Positions 8,053 through 16,953 are shown, numbered from the stretch's first letter. The stretch is DNA of 22,401 nt from Clostridia bacterium (GCA_017522515.1 JAFWZH010000325.1:1-22401), one strand, 5' to 3'. A program made the numbers and translations. Notes: generated by a model from the sequence alone, not told the origin.

Positions 8053-11000
8053 ATGCGAAACTTTGACTACATAAGGGATTTGGGATTAACCGATTTGCAC
8101 CGTTTCTGCTCAATCGCAGAGGAACAGCAGGTGGCTAACCCGGATATCAGTGCCGTTAATGCAAGGCGAGCACTGGAATACATTGTACGCTCATTGTACG
8201 AAATGAAGAACATCGACATCCCCGAAAGGACATCATTGTTTGAACTTGTGGATGGCGAGCCATTCAAGGAGTTTATCGGTGATGAGAGGGTGATGATGGC
8301 TGTTCACTATGTCCGTAAGGTTGGTAACAACGGTGCTCATGCTTCATCGGTAAGCAAGAAAGAGTCATTTTTCTGCTTGCTCAATATCTACAATGTAGTC
8401 GCTTCAATTCTCATAAAACTTAGGGTTGTCAATAGTGTCAAGCCTTTTGACAAGACATTGATTCCAAGCATTCCTGCGACTCCTACAATTATCCCGGTGG
8501 TTCACGATGACACCGCCAACAGGATTGTTGAGGTTGCCGACAAGGTTGCAGTTGAGTCAAAAGCACCTGTTGAGGTGCTTCCTATGGATATTTCAGAGGC
8601 TGAGACTCGCAGATTGTACATCGACTTGATGCTGAAAGAGGCTGGATGGGATATACTCGACACCAACGGATTGATTCAGCCCTCAAAGGCTTGTGTTGAG
8701 GTGGAATTGCAGGGAATGCCGAATAGCCACGATGTGGGTTATGCCGATTATGTATTGTTCGGCAGTAACGGCAAGCCTCTTGCAGTCATAGAAGCAAAAA
8801 GAACATCTGTATCACCAGTGAAGGGCAAGCATCAGGCAGAACTATATGCCGATTGTTTGGAGGCTAAATATAGTGTACGTCCGGTGATATACTATACTAA
8901 CGGATTCCAGACATTCATTATTGATGGGCTTGGCTATCCTCCACGCAAACTGTTCAGTTTCCATACCGAGAATGACTTGGAGCGTATGCTTCAAAAGCGT
9001 GGAAGAAAGGATATAACAGACTTTACAGTCAATGACAATATAAGTGATAGGTATTACCAGAAAACCGCAATTAAGGCGGTTTGCGAGCATTACAACAGCA
9101 AGCACAGGAAGGGTTTGCTTGTGATGGCAACTGGTACTGGAAAGACACGTGTTTCAATTTCACTGGTTGATGTTCTTAAACGCAACGACTGGGTGAAGAA
9201 CGTGCTGTTCCTTGCCGACAGGACATCATTGGTTAAACAGGCTCACAAGAATTTTGTAAAACTTTTACCAAACGAGACTACTTGTGTATTGAACGAGGGC
9301 GGTGAACGTGATTTGAATGCTCGCATAACCTTCTCGACATACCAGACAATGATTAATTTCATAGACACAGAGGAAAAACCATTCTCTGTTGGTAGGTTCG
9401 ACTTGATTATCATTGATGAGGCTCACCGTTCAATATTTGGCAAGTACGGAGCAATATTCAACTATTTTGATGCGATGCTTATTGGACTTACAGCAACCCC
9501 ACGTGATGAGGTGGACAAGAGCACATACGACATTTTTGAAATGGAGCAGGGTTCGCCAAATTATGCCTACGAACTGGAAGATGCTGTTGCCGATGGTTAT
9601 TTGGTAAACTATGCAGGGTTCAAGCGTGGTTCGGTAATACTTAAAGAGGGTATTAAGTACAGCAGTTTGGATGAGGATGAGAAGGAGCAGATGGAGAAAA
9701 TATGGGAGTACGAACAGACTCGCAAGGCACTTGATTATTATCCTAAGCAGGCGGCTGAGGATGGTGGCGAATATAGCAAACCAAAGTATGTACGTGACAT
9801 CAACAATAGCGAGATATTCAGTTATATCTACAACATTGACACCATTGATGCAGTGCTTCAGGATTTGATGGAGAACGGCTTGAAGGTGCAGAGTGGCGAG
9901 AGAATAGGCAAGAGCATTGTTTTTGCATATAACCACCGTCATGCTGAACTTATTGTTGAGCGTTTCAATGCCCTTTATCCGGAATACGGTTCCGGTTTCT
10001 GTGTGCTTATTGACAACTACGTGACATACGCACAGGACTTGATTGATAAATTCGAGAAAAGGGATGCAGAGCCTCAGATTACAGTATCTGTGGATATGCT
10101 CGATACCGGTATTGACGTGCCCGATGTGCTGAATCTGGTGTTCTTCAAGCCCGTTAAGTCCAAAATCAAATTCTTGCAGATGATTGGACGAGGAACACGC
10201 TTGTCAAAGGGTGTATTCGGTGACAAGGACAAAGAGGTGTTCTACATATTCGACTGGTGCTGTAACTTCGACTACTTTGAGAAGTACCCCGACGGCAAGG
10301 AGGCTCCAAGTACAATTTCACTTACTGAAAAGTTGTTTGGCTTGCGTGCTGACATTGCTTTCCATCTGCAACATCAGAAGTATCAAGAGGATGAATTTGC
10401 AAAGAAACTTCACGATGACATCAAGGCGATGTTGAAGGAACAGGTAACGATGTTATCAGACTCTCATATCTCGGTTCGTGCAAAATGGGAACAGGTTAGT
10501 CACTTCAAGGATGCTTCGGCTTGGGTGTATATCTCAGAGCTTGATACACTTACATTGAAGAATGACATTGCTCCATTGCTCGCAAAGAACACATTGGATG
10601 AGAATGCCAAGAAATTTGATGTACTGGTGTTGGCAATAGAACTCTCTCTGCTCGATGATGATATGAATGCTCACAAGTCTATCCAGAACGTACAGTTCGT
10701 GGCTGAGAAACTGCAATATAAGGCATCTATCCCACAGATTAAGGCAAAGATGGGTACTATCAACGAGGTTCTTAATCCAGTATGTTGGGAGAATGTTTCT
10801 TTGGCTTGGTTGGAGAAGGTACGTGAAGATTTGAGAGACTTGACAAAGTTCTTAATTGGAGACAAAAAGCAGTGGTTTGTAGTTGATATAAAGGATGTGG
10901 TTACTCTCGGTGGCGAAACTGTGGGTGTTACTCCAAAGGTGTCATACAAACAGAAGGTGATGGATTTCCTTGCCGAGAACAGACATCTGCCAGTGCTTGA

Positions 11001-11403
11001 TAAGATATACGCAATGGAACAACTTACCGTTGCCGATATTAGGGAACTGGAACGCATACTATGGGAGGAACTGGGCGATAGGCAGGATTATGACAAACAT
11101 ACTCTTGGAATGCCTTGTGGAACGAATGTAGCGATGTTCATACGTTCTATCATTGGTGTGAACAGAAAAGAGGCTGTTGAGAAATTTGCTACATTCATAT
11201 CTGGTTCACAGTTGAACTATGAACAGGAGGAGTTCTTGACTACAATTATATCATACGTATGCGAGAACGGTGATATCACAAAGGAAATTGTTGTGAACGA
11301 AGCACCATTCGATGAGAAACTGGCTGTGTTCAGTGCGTATATGTTACCACTGGCAAAATATATTGACAATATCCATAACGTGATTAACCCAGTGACGGCG
11401 TAA
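8053..11403 (+). CDS. hsdR: Type I restriction endonuclease subunit, EcoEI-like (DUF4145 + nuclease + SF2 translocase)
   Basis: HsdR is the motor and nuclease of the R2M2S complex; it translocates DNA with ATP and cuts unmethylated DNA at a distance. The 1116-residue protein starts with a DUF4145-like helical domain (about 5-110), then the HSDR_N nuclease domain with D232 and E247-A248-K249 (in AVIEAKR). The SF2 translocase follows: Walker A ATGTGKT (359-365), DEAH (455-458), LTATP (479-483) and motif VI GRGTR (712-716). The C-terminal part (about 830-1110) resembles the EcoEI R C-terminal domain. An N-terminal DUF4145 together with this tail is typical of the EcoEI (type IB) branch. All key residues are present, so the enzyme should be active. 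It is the last gene of the operon. Confidence 0.96.
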   Translation: MRNFDYIRDLGLTDLHRFCSIAEEQQVANPDISAVNARRALEYIVRSLYEMKNIDIPERTSLFELVDGEPFKEFIGDERVMMAVHYVRKVGNNGAHASSVSKKESFFCLLNIYNVVASILIKLRVVNSVKPFDKTLIPSIPATPTIIPVVHDDTANRIVEVADKVAVESKAPVEVLPMDISEAETRRLYIDLMLKEAGWDILDTNGLIQPSKACVEVELQGMPNSHDVGYADYVLFGSNGKPLAVIEAKRTSVSPVKGKHQAELYADCLEAKYSVRPVIYYTNGFQTFIIDGLGYPPRKLFSFHTENDLERMLQKRGRKDITDFTVNDNISDRYYQKTAIKAVCEHYNSKHRKGLLVMATGTGKTRVSISLVDVLKRNDWVKNVLFLADRTSLVKQAHKNFVKLLPNETTCVLNEGGERDLNARITFSTYQTMINFIDTEEKPFSVGRFDLIIIDEAHRSIFGKYGAIFNYFDAMLIGLTATPRDEVDKSTYDIFEMEQGSPNYAYELEDAVADGYLVNYAGFKRGSVILKEGIKYSSLDEDEKEQMEKIWEYEQTRKALDYYPKQAAEDGGEYSKPKYVRDINNSEIFSYIYNIDTIDAVLQDLMENGLKVQSGERIGKSIVFAYNHRHAELIVERFNALYPEYGSGFCVLIDNYVTYAQDLIDKFEKRDAEPQITVSVDMLDTGIDVPDVLNLVFFKPVKSKIKFLQMIGRGTRLSKGVFGDKDKEVFYIFDWCCNFDYFEKYPDGKEAPSTISLTEKLFGLRADIAFHLQHQKYQEDEFAKKLHDDIKAMLKEQVTMLSDSHISVRAKWEQVSHFKDASAWVYISELDTLTLKNDIAPLLAKNTLDENAKKFDVLVLAIELSLLDDDMNAHKSIQNVQFVAEKLQYKASIPQIKAKMGTINEVLNPVCWENVSLAWLEKVREDLRDLTKFLIGDKKQWFVVDIKDVVTLGGETVGVTPKVSYKQKVMDFLAENRHLPVLDKIYAMEQLTVADIRELERILWEELGDRQDYDKHTLGMPCGTNVAMFIRSIIGVNRKEAVEKFATFISGSQLNYEQEEFLTTIISYVCENGDITKEIVVNEAPFDEKLAVFSAYMLPLAKYIDNIHNVINPVTA

Positions 11404-11411
11404 CATCAAAA

Positions 11412-11440
11412 AAAGAGTTCGATGTTGTACCGAACTCTTT
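11412..11440 (-). terminator. Intrinsic terminator between convergent hsdR and KAP NTPase genes
   Basis: AAAGAGTTCG (11412-11421) pairs perfectly with CGAACTCTTT (11431-11440) around a 9-base loop. On the minus strand the stem runs into a T tract (7 T including the stem end), as expected for a rho-independent terminator of the gene ending at 11504. It begins 9 bp after the hsdR stop, so it may also slow plus-strand transcription, although the plus side has only a short T run. Confidence 0.75.
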
Positions 11441-11503
11441 ACTAATATACCGTTTATTAATCCGTCCAACTTGTTGGGGCTGGTTACGCGTCCTGGTTTT
11501 ATT

Positions 11504-13966
11504 TCATTTACAATGCTTGAATTCAAATGCAACAGCTTGGTAATTGTTGTTTTTGAATTTTTCAAAAAACTCAAGATATTCTGTATGTTTATCTGAATTT
11601 GGTATTGTTTTTAGGAATTCCTCAAAATCTTTCCATTCAGGCCATGCTTGGGATATCAAATCGTATGGTTCCCATTCTTTGATCTTTTCCATTGCTGAAG
11701 ATTCTGTTCCGATAAGTTTATACAAGAACTTTTGAGGATTGTTGATAATCCCTTCCTTGAATATTACAACGGCTTTTGGGTTGTAAATGTATCTTGAATG
11801 TGTCTCACCATCCTCTTTGTAGTATTGTGTCTTTGCTGTTGACCAAAAGAACCTAAATATTATATTTATTGGAAAATCCTCTTCAATGGCATTTCTGAAA
11901 TTTTCAAGTTGTATGTTCTCATATTCTTTTAATGTCATAAAATCATCCCAGCTATAGTAGTTCTTTTTTATTTCGTTTATCAAAAGACATACATAATAAG
12001 ATGCGCCATTTCCCAACATAAGATCTTTTAATGTTTGTGCAACTTCTGTTTTGCTTATTGTAAAACCTTTCACCAGATTGTATAAAACATCTTGTGAGCA
12101 GAACAAGTTCTCGCTTTTACTGCATGCGTAAAAAATCATTTTCAATACATTATGCCTTTCATCATTATTTGATGGCTCGCAATGTCTCCATAATTTGAGT
12201 AAAGCAATATTTCGTTGTTCTATAAATTCGGATGATATAATTTGTTTCAAAGCACCGTGATTCATTTTTATGTACTCTTCAAAGTCTTTTTCTGGGATGT
12301 CATAGCTTTGTAATATTCCATAAAAATATCTTGGTGTATAGAATGGATCATTAAATGCTTTATCCTCTATTCGATAAGTGCCTTTTGGTAGTAGACGAGC
12401 AAAAATGTTCTTGAGCTTGTCTATGTTAACATTGTTCTTGGTTTCACTGCACCCCCAAAAGTTTTTCTTTTTTGAGTTGAGAAGTTCAAAATAACTGTCA
12501 CCGTTTTCAATACCTTCTTCCCAAAATGCATATTGGTTATTGTCTATATATAGAAAACTCTTGTACTCAATACTGAATATGTTATATATAGATGGGAAAT
12601 ATAGTTTGAGTAGAATGATATCTGCGAGGTCACAAATTCGAACCTCTTCTTTAAGTAATTCATATTCAAGTTTGATGGCGTTTAACCATCTTTTTGCATC
12701 TCGAAGATTTTTTATGAGATCTTCGTGTGGCTTGGTCTGATGAAAAATTCCGTCATATTCTATATATTCTTCTTTGAAAATCTTATAATCATTTTCAGTC
12801 ATAAATAAACTTGCCTGTTGTAGAATATAAACTGCTATTTTGTCAGGAGAATATAGAGGTAGATAAAATTCTGTCTGAAAGAATTTCTCTATAAAACGTT
12901 CGTTTGTGTCAATTTGAAGTCTATTTATTGTGTTTATTACATAATCTTTGTCGTATGCTGCAATGAATATAATGTTTGGAAAATTCGCACACCCTCTTAT
13001 TATTTTAAAAATTTCTAAAATTTCCTTACCCTCTAGCCTGTCCAAATCGTCAATTATAAAGATTATACGCTCTTTACGTTCTGAAAGTATTGTAGATATT
13101 TGGGTATACAACTCTGATGGCTGTAGTTCATCCTTTAAAGAATGTAGTAGTACAGTGCTTCTTGTCTCTCCTACTATAAGACTGGAGTATTTGCATATTA
13201 ATTCGAATAGCTCAGTGTCATTACTTGATATATGTTTTGATAGCTGATTAAAAAAAGCTGTTATCAAATCTTTTTTCGATGAAAAATGCCAAGGTGAAAA
13301 ATATATGATTTTAAAATTATTGTATTTTTCAAGTTCTTTAATCAATAGCCTTAGGAAAGACGTTTTTCCATTACCCCAAGGTGCTACAATTCCAATAGAG
13401 TATGCGCTTTTCTTTGTATCACATTTTGAAATTTGATTTGCAAGTCCTTTTGTAAATGGCGTTCTCTCAAGTAGGTCTTCGTTGCTATCTGTAATAGCAT
13501 TATCACATAGTAGTTTGTCGTTGTCGTCGTTTATTTGTATATCAGCACTTCTAAAACGTTCTATAATGTACAGAATGATTATTGTTAAGGACTGCACTCC
13601 GATAATGTCAAAATAAGTAAAATATCCATACTTGATATATTCCCATTCTATACATTTATTACACCATCTAAAATAGAGGTAAATAAGTATTGCGTACGTT
13701 GAGGTACGTAAGATTAATTTCGAAATTCTTTTTTTTGTAAATGTTGTTGTAAATTTGATTATTGTATAGACAAGTATTAATAGTGCGAGGACTTTCATTG
13801 ATAACGAATTGTCAAACTTTTCACTAATATGGCCTATGAGAGTTTTTGTGGTTTCTTCTACTAAAGGTCGATAAGCAACAAATAATAAGATAGCTACTAA
13901 GTCGATAAAGCAGAATTTATCAGTGATGTCGCGTACAATAGATTTGAAAAATTTTTTAATACCCAT
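11504..13966 (-). CDS. Membrane-anchored KAP-family P-loop NTPase
   Basis: KAP NTPases are STAND-like P-loop ATPases with membrane segments inserted in or next to the ATPase domain; the F-plasmid phage-exclusion protein PifA belongs to this group. I start the protein at MGIKKFFKSIVRD (820 residues). The frame is open further to 14050, but a -7 element (complement 13983-13990) falls inside that extension. Hydrophobic segments lie at about 18-36, 57-72, 90-101 and 118-138. The NTPase follows: Walker A APWGNGKTS (195-203), then the KAP-typical FSPWHFS, and Walker B IIFIIDDLDRL (301-311). The C-terminal 500 residues are helical with no motif I recognise. It is convergent to hsdR and divergent from the HNH gene, so it is its own transcription unit. 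Position in a cluster of RM, HNH and AbiH genes suggests a phage-defence role. Confidence 0.9.
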   Translation of the reverse strand: MGIKKFFKSIVRDITDKFCFIDLVAILLFVAYRPLVEETTKTLIGHISEKFDNSLSMKVLALLILVYTIIKFTTTFTKKRISKLILRTSTYAILIYLYFRWCNKCIEWEYIKYGYFTYFDIIGVQSLTIIILYIIERFRSADIQINDDNDKLLCDNAITDSNEDLLERTPFTKGLANQISKCDTKKSAYSIGIVAPWGNGKTSFLRLLIKELEKYNNFKIIYFSPWHFSSKKDLITAFFNQLSKHISSNDTELFELICKYSSLIVGETRSTVLLHSLKDELQPSELYTQISTILSERKERIIFIIDDLDRLEGKEILEIFKIIRGCANFPNIIFIAAYDKDYVINTINRLQIDTNERFIEKFFQTEFYLPLYSPDKIAVYILQQASLFMTENDYKIFKEEYIEYDGIFHQTKPHEDLIKNLRDAKRWLNAIKLEYELLKEEVRICDLADIILLKLYFPSIYNIFSIEYKSFLYIDNNQYAFWEEGIENGDSYFELLNSKKKNFWGCSETKNNVNIDKLKNIFARLLPKGTYRIEDKAFNDPFYTPRYFYGILQSYDIPEKDFEEYIKMNHGALKQIISSEFIEQRNIALLKLWRHCEPSNNDERHNVLKMIFYACSKSENLFCSQDVLYNLVKGFTISKTEVAQTLKDLMLGNGASYYVCLLINEIKKNYYSWDDFMTLKEYENIQLENFRNAIEEDFPINIIFRFFWSTAKTQYYKEDGETHSRYIYNPKAVVIFKEGIINNPQKFLYKLIGTESSAMEKIKEWEPYDLISQAWPEWKDFEEFLKTIPNSDKHTEYLEFFEKFKNNNYQAVAFEFKHCK

Positions 13967-13982
13967 TTTGATAATTTTTGTA

Positions 13983-13990
13983 CAAATATA
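13983..13990 (-). promoter_or_regulatory. Candidate -7 element of the KAP NTPase gene
   Basis: The minus strand reads TATATTTG, a full match to TAnnTTTG, 16 bp upstream of the ATG at 13966. This would give a very short leader and is the main reason for preferring that start over 14050. No clear -33 TTTG was found. Confidence 0.45.
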
Positions 13991-14103
13991 ATGATTAATG
14001 GTAATTGCAGGAATTTTAGGTTTTAATATTTTTTTACGACTATGATGCATTTTATTAATCTCCTAATGCCAAGCTATGTTGTTGATGTCTTTTCCTGTTT
14101 TCT

Positions 14104-14135
14104 ATTGAAATCGCTGCGTTGTGGTAGTATATTTG
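14104..14135 (+). promoter_or_regulatory. Candidate promoter in the KAP/HNH divergent region
   Basis: ATTG (14104-14107), a 20-bp spacer and TATATTTG (14128-14135) fit the Bacteroidetes promoter pattern with one mismatch in the -33 box. It would transcribe the HNH gene with a leader of about 110 bases. A small inverted repeat TTAAC-TC-GTTAA (14143-14154) lies just downstream and could be an operator. Confidence 0.4.
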
Positions 14136-14220
14136 TGGTAACTTAACTCGTTAACTCTCGTAGAATTATTTCTCATTATGGCACTTATTGTAGTATCGCA
14201 ACTTAATAAGGTTATATATA

Positions 14221-14228
14221 TAGATTTG
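14221..14228 (+). promoter_or_regulatory. Second candidate -7 element for the HNH gene
   Basis: TAGATTTG matches TAnnTTTG and lies 17 bp before an ATG (14245) and 25 bp before the TTG at 14253. There is no -33 match at the right distance, so it is weaker than the upstream candidate. If used, transcription would begin close to 14235. Confidence 0.3.
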
Positions 14229-14252
14229 TATTACTTTTAGGAATATGAAATA

Positions 14253-15467
14253 TTGGCGGGTGTATTTGCCTGTGATGTGGATTGTTTAATAAATAGAATA
14301 CAAGTTGCAGATGAAGAGTATAAGGCGCGTTTAAAAAAGATGATTGAAATCACTTTTGATGGTCGCCGTCTAAATAATATTAAATCCCAACTAAATGAAT
14401 TTCCATTTAATAGTAAGTTTATAGTTTTGCATGGCTATTTTGATGAGGAGTATTTCTTGTCTGCGTTGAAACGCGAAGTTTATAAATTAAATAATTTCAA
14501 GGCGTACACATCACGGCTATCTCAAATATATGAACTGTTTACATTGTATAGAACTTTTGCTTTTAATGGAGAAGGAGAAAAAACATACATAGGAGAAAGG
14601 GATAAAGAAAAACGAGTTTGCCGCTTTTGTGGCAAGAAAATTCCAGAGGTATCGTTTAGTGGCAGCAAGTCTCATGCAATAAGCGAATTTCTTGGTAATA
14701 AAAGCCTAATTTGTCTTGAGGAATGCAATACTTGTAATTCAGGATTTGGAAAGACTATTGAACCGGAATTCTCAAGGATGTTATCTCCTATGTTGTCGAT
14801 GTTTAATATAAAAGGCAAGAAAGGATATAGAAAAATGCGTGGAAAGAACTTTGTTATAGAGCATCGCAAACCATCTGATGAGAAGTTGTTTTGTCTGAAG
14901 TTTGAATATCAAGGAGAAGTTATTGATGGGGTAAGGTACTTTGATGCGAGATCTATAAAATACGTTCCTCAGGATGTTTATAAATGTTTGTGCAAATATG
15001 TGATAAGTCTTATCGATAGTAAATATCTTCCATATTTTCAGGAAACCATAAACTGGATAAAATCTCCTACAAGATATTGTAAGTTGCCAAAGATTGCAAT
15101 AAGTAGTTATGGAATATACCCGGTTCCATGTCTGAAAGTTTACATACGCATGGATAATAACTACGATGTGCCATATTGTATAGCTGTACTCTCCACATGT
15201 AATGAAGAGTATGCCTTTATAGTTCCGTTCTGTAACAAAGACAAATATAACTTTACGACATTAAAAAGAAGTATGAAATTCAAAGAGATTGTTCGTTCAT
15301 CTTCTCCAATTAAAAAATGGGAATTTGAAGACTTCTCATATTCAACAAAACGCCCTTGCCCGAATAGTTTGAGTTTTAAAGTCGAAGAAGGTAACGAACA
15401 TTATTTTGGTTTAGATTCGTATCCGTCCACAACGAACGAAAATACGGTAAAAAAACAATCTTGTTGA
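14253..15467 (+). CDS. HNH-type endonuclease family protein
   Basis: Of the 404 residues, 123-170 form an HNH nuclease core with a zinc ribbon: CRFC (C123, C126), SHAISEFLG (H141, E145), and CNTCNSGFG (C158, C161, N162). The pattern CxxC...HxIxExLG...CxxCN is that of HNH_5-like enzymes, with SHAIS in place of the usual EHIIP. The N-terminal 120 residues and the C-terminal 230 residues are not recognised. The start is uncertain. No ATG opens the frame: a stop at 14238-14240 is followed by TTG (14253) and the first in-frame ATG is 14340 (residue 30). An ATG at 14245 opens a different frame for 14 codons, so a one-base indel is possible. It stands between the divergent KAP gene and abiH, which suggests nucleic-acid-cutting defence. 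Confidence 0.8.
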   Translation: MAGVFACDVDCLINRIQVADEEYKARLKKMIEITFDGRRLNNIKSQLNEFPFNSKFIVLHGYFDEEYFLSALKREVYKLNNFKAYTSRLSQIYELFTLYRTFAFNGEGEKTYIGERDKEKRVCRFCGKKIPEVSFSGSKSHAISEFLGNKSLICLEECNTCNSGFGKTIEPEFSRMLSPMLSMFNIKGKKGYRKMRGKNFVIEHRKPSDEKLFCLKFEYQGEVIDGVRYFDARSIKYVPQDVYKCLCKYVISLIDSKYLPYFQETINWIKSPTRYCKLPKIAISSYGIYPVPCLKVYIRMDNNYDVPYCIAVLSTCNEEYAFIVPFCNKDKYNFTTLKRSMKFKEIVRSSSPIKKWEFEDFSYSTKRPCPNSLSFKVEEGNEHYFGLDSYPSTTNENTVKKQSC

Positions 15468-15485
15468 TATCTTTCCAGTCTTTCT

Positions 15486-15518
15486 GTTGACAAGGGGTGG
15501 TCGTGTGTGGTATCTTTG
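15486..15518 (+). promoter_or_regulatory. Promoter of abiH
   Basis: GTTG (15486-15489), a 21-bp spacer and TATCTTTG (15511-15518) match the Bacteroidetes TTTG-N19-21-TAnnTTTG pattern with one mismatch. The start codon at 15542 is 23 bp downstream. It gives abiH its own promoter and argues against the in-frame start at 15497, which would lie inside the promoter. Confidence 0.6.
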
Positions 15519-15541
15519 TGTATATAAGAAAATTGAAAAAT

Positions 15542-16771
15542 ATGAACAGGATAATTTTAGTCGGAAATGGCTTTGATTTGGCGCATGGGTTGAAGACAAA
15601 ATACGAGCATTTTATAGAATGGTATATTATGTCGTGGGTTGAGAAGAATCAAAAAGAAAAAGACTGTGTTCCAAAGAAAGGTGATAAACTGATTGAGGTA
15701 GAGTTGAAGAAAAACATTTTTAACAAGCTGTGTTTGTGTTTTGAGAGTGGAAAAAAGTATTTAAAGTATAATGTTAAGCCATCGAAATTGCTTGAACGTA
15801 TTTTTTTGTCCATAAAAACAAAAGGTTGGGCGGATTTTGAAAGTGATTATTATGAACTTTTGAAAGAACTTTTGAGAAAAAGAAACGAAGTGAAGAATAT
15901 TAACGACGAATTTGCTTTTTTACAAAGTTTGCTTATACAATGCCTAAATAATGTTCAGAAGAATGAGATAAAAGAAGAACTTGTTGACGATGATATAAAG
16001 AGTAAAATGCTTGCACCATTTGTTGCTAAAGATATTTCTGTAGAGGCCAAAGATAAATGGAATGATTTTCTCAAAAGAAGATTAAATGATTCAGAACTGA
16101 TAGATAATATAGAACTTTATAAACCATCTGATGCAGAGAGTGGACTTAAGAACGTGCATGAATTCAAAAATGCATATAAAGACCAAATTGAGTTTATGGG
16201 AATTGATTCAATAGATGGGGATGCTTTGCCACAAGATATGTTGTATCCAGATAGAATGATGCTTCTAAACTTCAACTATACAACAACTGCAGACTTGTAT
16301 ATGCCTGAGGATCCTCATTTTATTCTCAATCATATTCATGGTGAACTATCAAAACCTGAGAATGTGATATTTGGTTATGGCGATGAATCCGATGATGAAT
16401 ACAAGAGACTCCAGAAGATTAACGACAACGAGTATCTGCGACACATTAAAACTAACCGATATTTGGAGACTCCCAATTATAGGGATTTGCTTTCATTTAT
16501 AGATTCTGCACCTTTTCAGGTTTGTATAATGGGACATTCGTGTGGATTGTCGGACAAAACTTTGCTTAACACCTTGTTTGAACACAAGAATTGCGTATCT
16601 ATCAAACCCTATTATTATGTAAATGAACAGGGCAAGGACAATTATTTGGATATAGTTCAGAACATATCCCGCAATTTCACTAATCCACAGTTGATGCGCG
16701 ACAGGGTGGTGAACAAAACCTATTGCGAGGAACTTCCACAAGTGACTCGGAAGCAAAAGGAAGAGGAGTGA
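15542..16771 (+). CDS. abiH: AbiH-family phage abortive infection protein
   Basis: AbiH proteins were found in lactococci as abortive infection factors; their mechanism is not known to me. I start at MNRIILVGNGFDLAHGLKT (409 residues), downstream of the promoter. The family signature GNGFDLAHG is at residues 8-16, right after the first strand. The second half carries the other conserved spots: NFNYT (243-247), HIHG (264-267) and GHSCGLSD (331-338). Spacing and order agree with a full-length family member (usual length about 300-420 residues). The middle part (about 60-230) is charged and helical. The gene follows the HNH gene by 74 bp and has its own promoter; expression could also come by read-through. 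It ends with TGA, which shows that TGA is a stop codon in this organism. Confidence 0.9.
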   Translation: MNRIILVGNGFDLAHGLKTKYEHFIEWYIMSWVEKNQKEKDCVPKKGDKLIEVELKKNIFNKLCLCFESGKKYLKYNVKPSKLLERIFLSIKTKGWADFESDYYELLKELLRKRNEVKNINDEFAFLQSLLIQCLNNVQKNEIKEELVDDDIKSKMLAPFVAKDISVEAKDKWNDFLKRRLNDSELIDNIELYKPSDAESGLKNVHEFKNAYKDQIEFMGIDSIDGDALPQDMLYPDRMMLLNFNYTTTADLYMPEDPHFILNHIHGELSKPENVIFGYGDESDDEYKRLQKINDNEYLRHIKTNRYLETPNYRDLLSFIDSAPFQVCIMGHSCGLSDKTLLNTLFEHKNCVSIKPYYYVNEQGKDNYLDIVQNISRNFTNPQLMRDRVVNKTYCEELPQVTRKQKEEE

Positions 16772-16845
16772 CGGTAGTAGCCTACTTGCTTGAGCATAGG
16801 CTTCCCAAGCCGAGGGGCGCAGGTATAAATGATACTTCTTGCCGT
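16771..16845 (+). other. tRNA-like fold, possibly a degenerate tRNA-Gly(CCC)
   Basis: Starting at the last base of the abiH stop codon, ACGGTAG (16771-16777) can pair over 7 bp with TTGCCGT (16839-16845), two pairs being G-T. Between them is an anticodon-arm-like stem-loop at 16797-16813 with loop TTCCCAA (CCC in the anticodon position), and a T-arm-like hairpin GGTAT-AAATG-ATACT (16822-16836). The span of 75 bases and the order of the arms agree with a tRNA. However, the D arm pairs poorly, the anticodon stem has a mismatch and the TTCGA-type T loop is missing. It is therefore either a decayed tRNA or island-end fragment, or chance. A functional tRNA is unlikely. Confidence 0.3.
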
Positions 16846-16890
16846 TATCTGCAAAAAAATAATGTAAAATCATTGCTTTTCTTGTCAAAA

Positions 16891-16922
16891 TTTGCCGATA
16901 TCGGCAAGAAATGCTATATTTG
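16891..16922 (+). promoter_or_regulatory. Strong promoter with embedded palindromic operator, ahead of the broken HTH gene
   Basis: TTTG (16891-16894), a 20-bp spacer and TATATTTG (16915-16922) are a perfect match to the Bacteroidetes promoter consensus. The perfect 16-bp palindrome TTGCCGATATCGGCAA (16892-16907) overlaps the -33 box, as an autorepressor site would. Confidence 0.7.
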
Positions 16923-16944
16923 TGGTGTTTTTGTATGAAATAAC

Positions 16945-16953
16945 TTGCCGATA
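16945..16953 (+). promoter_or_regulatory. Operator half-site in the leader of the broken HTH gene
   Basis: TTGCCGATA repeats the left half of the palindrome at 16892-16907, 53 bp downstream and just before the start codon at 16964. Two related sites flanking the transcription start suggest repression by the downstream helix-turn-helix protein when it was intact. Confidence 0.45.

Noticed and set aside
9430..9942. 170-codon minus-strand frame
   Set aside because: Antisense to the hsdR translocase domain, with no independent support.
15497..15541. Upstream start of abiH adding 15 residues
   Set aside because: The extension overlaps the -7 element at 15511-15518, and the conserved family N-terminus begins at the ATG at 15542.
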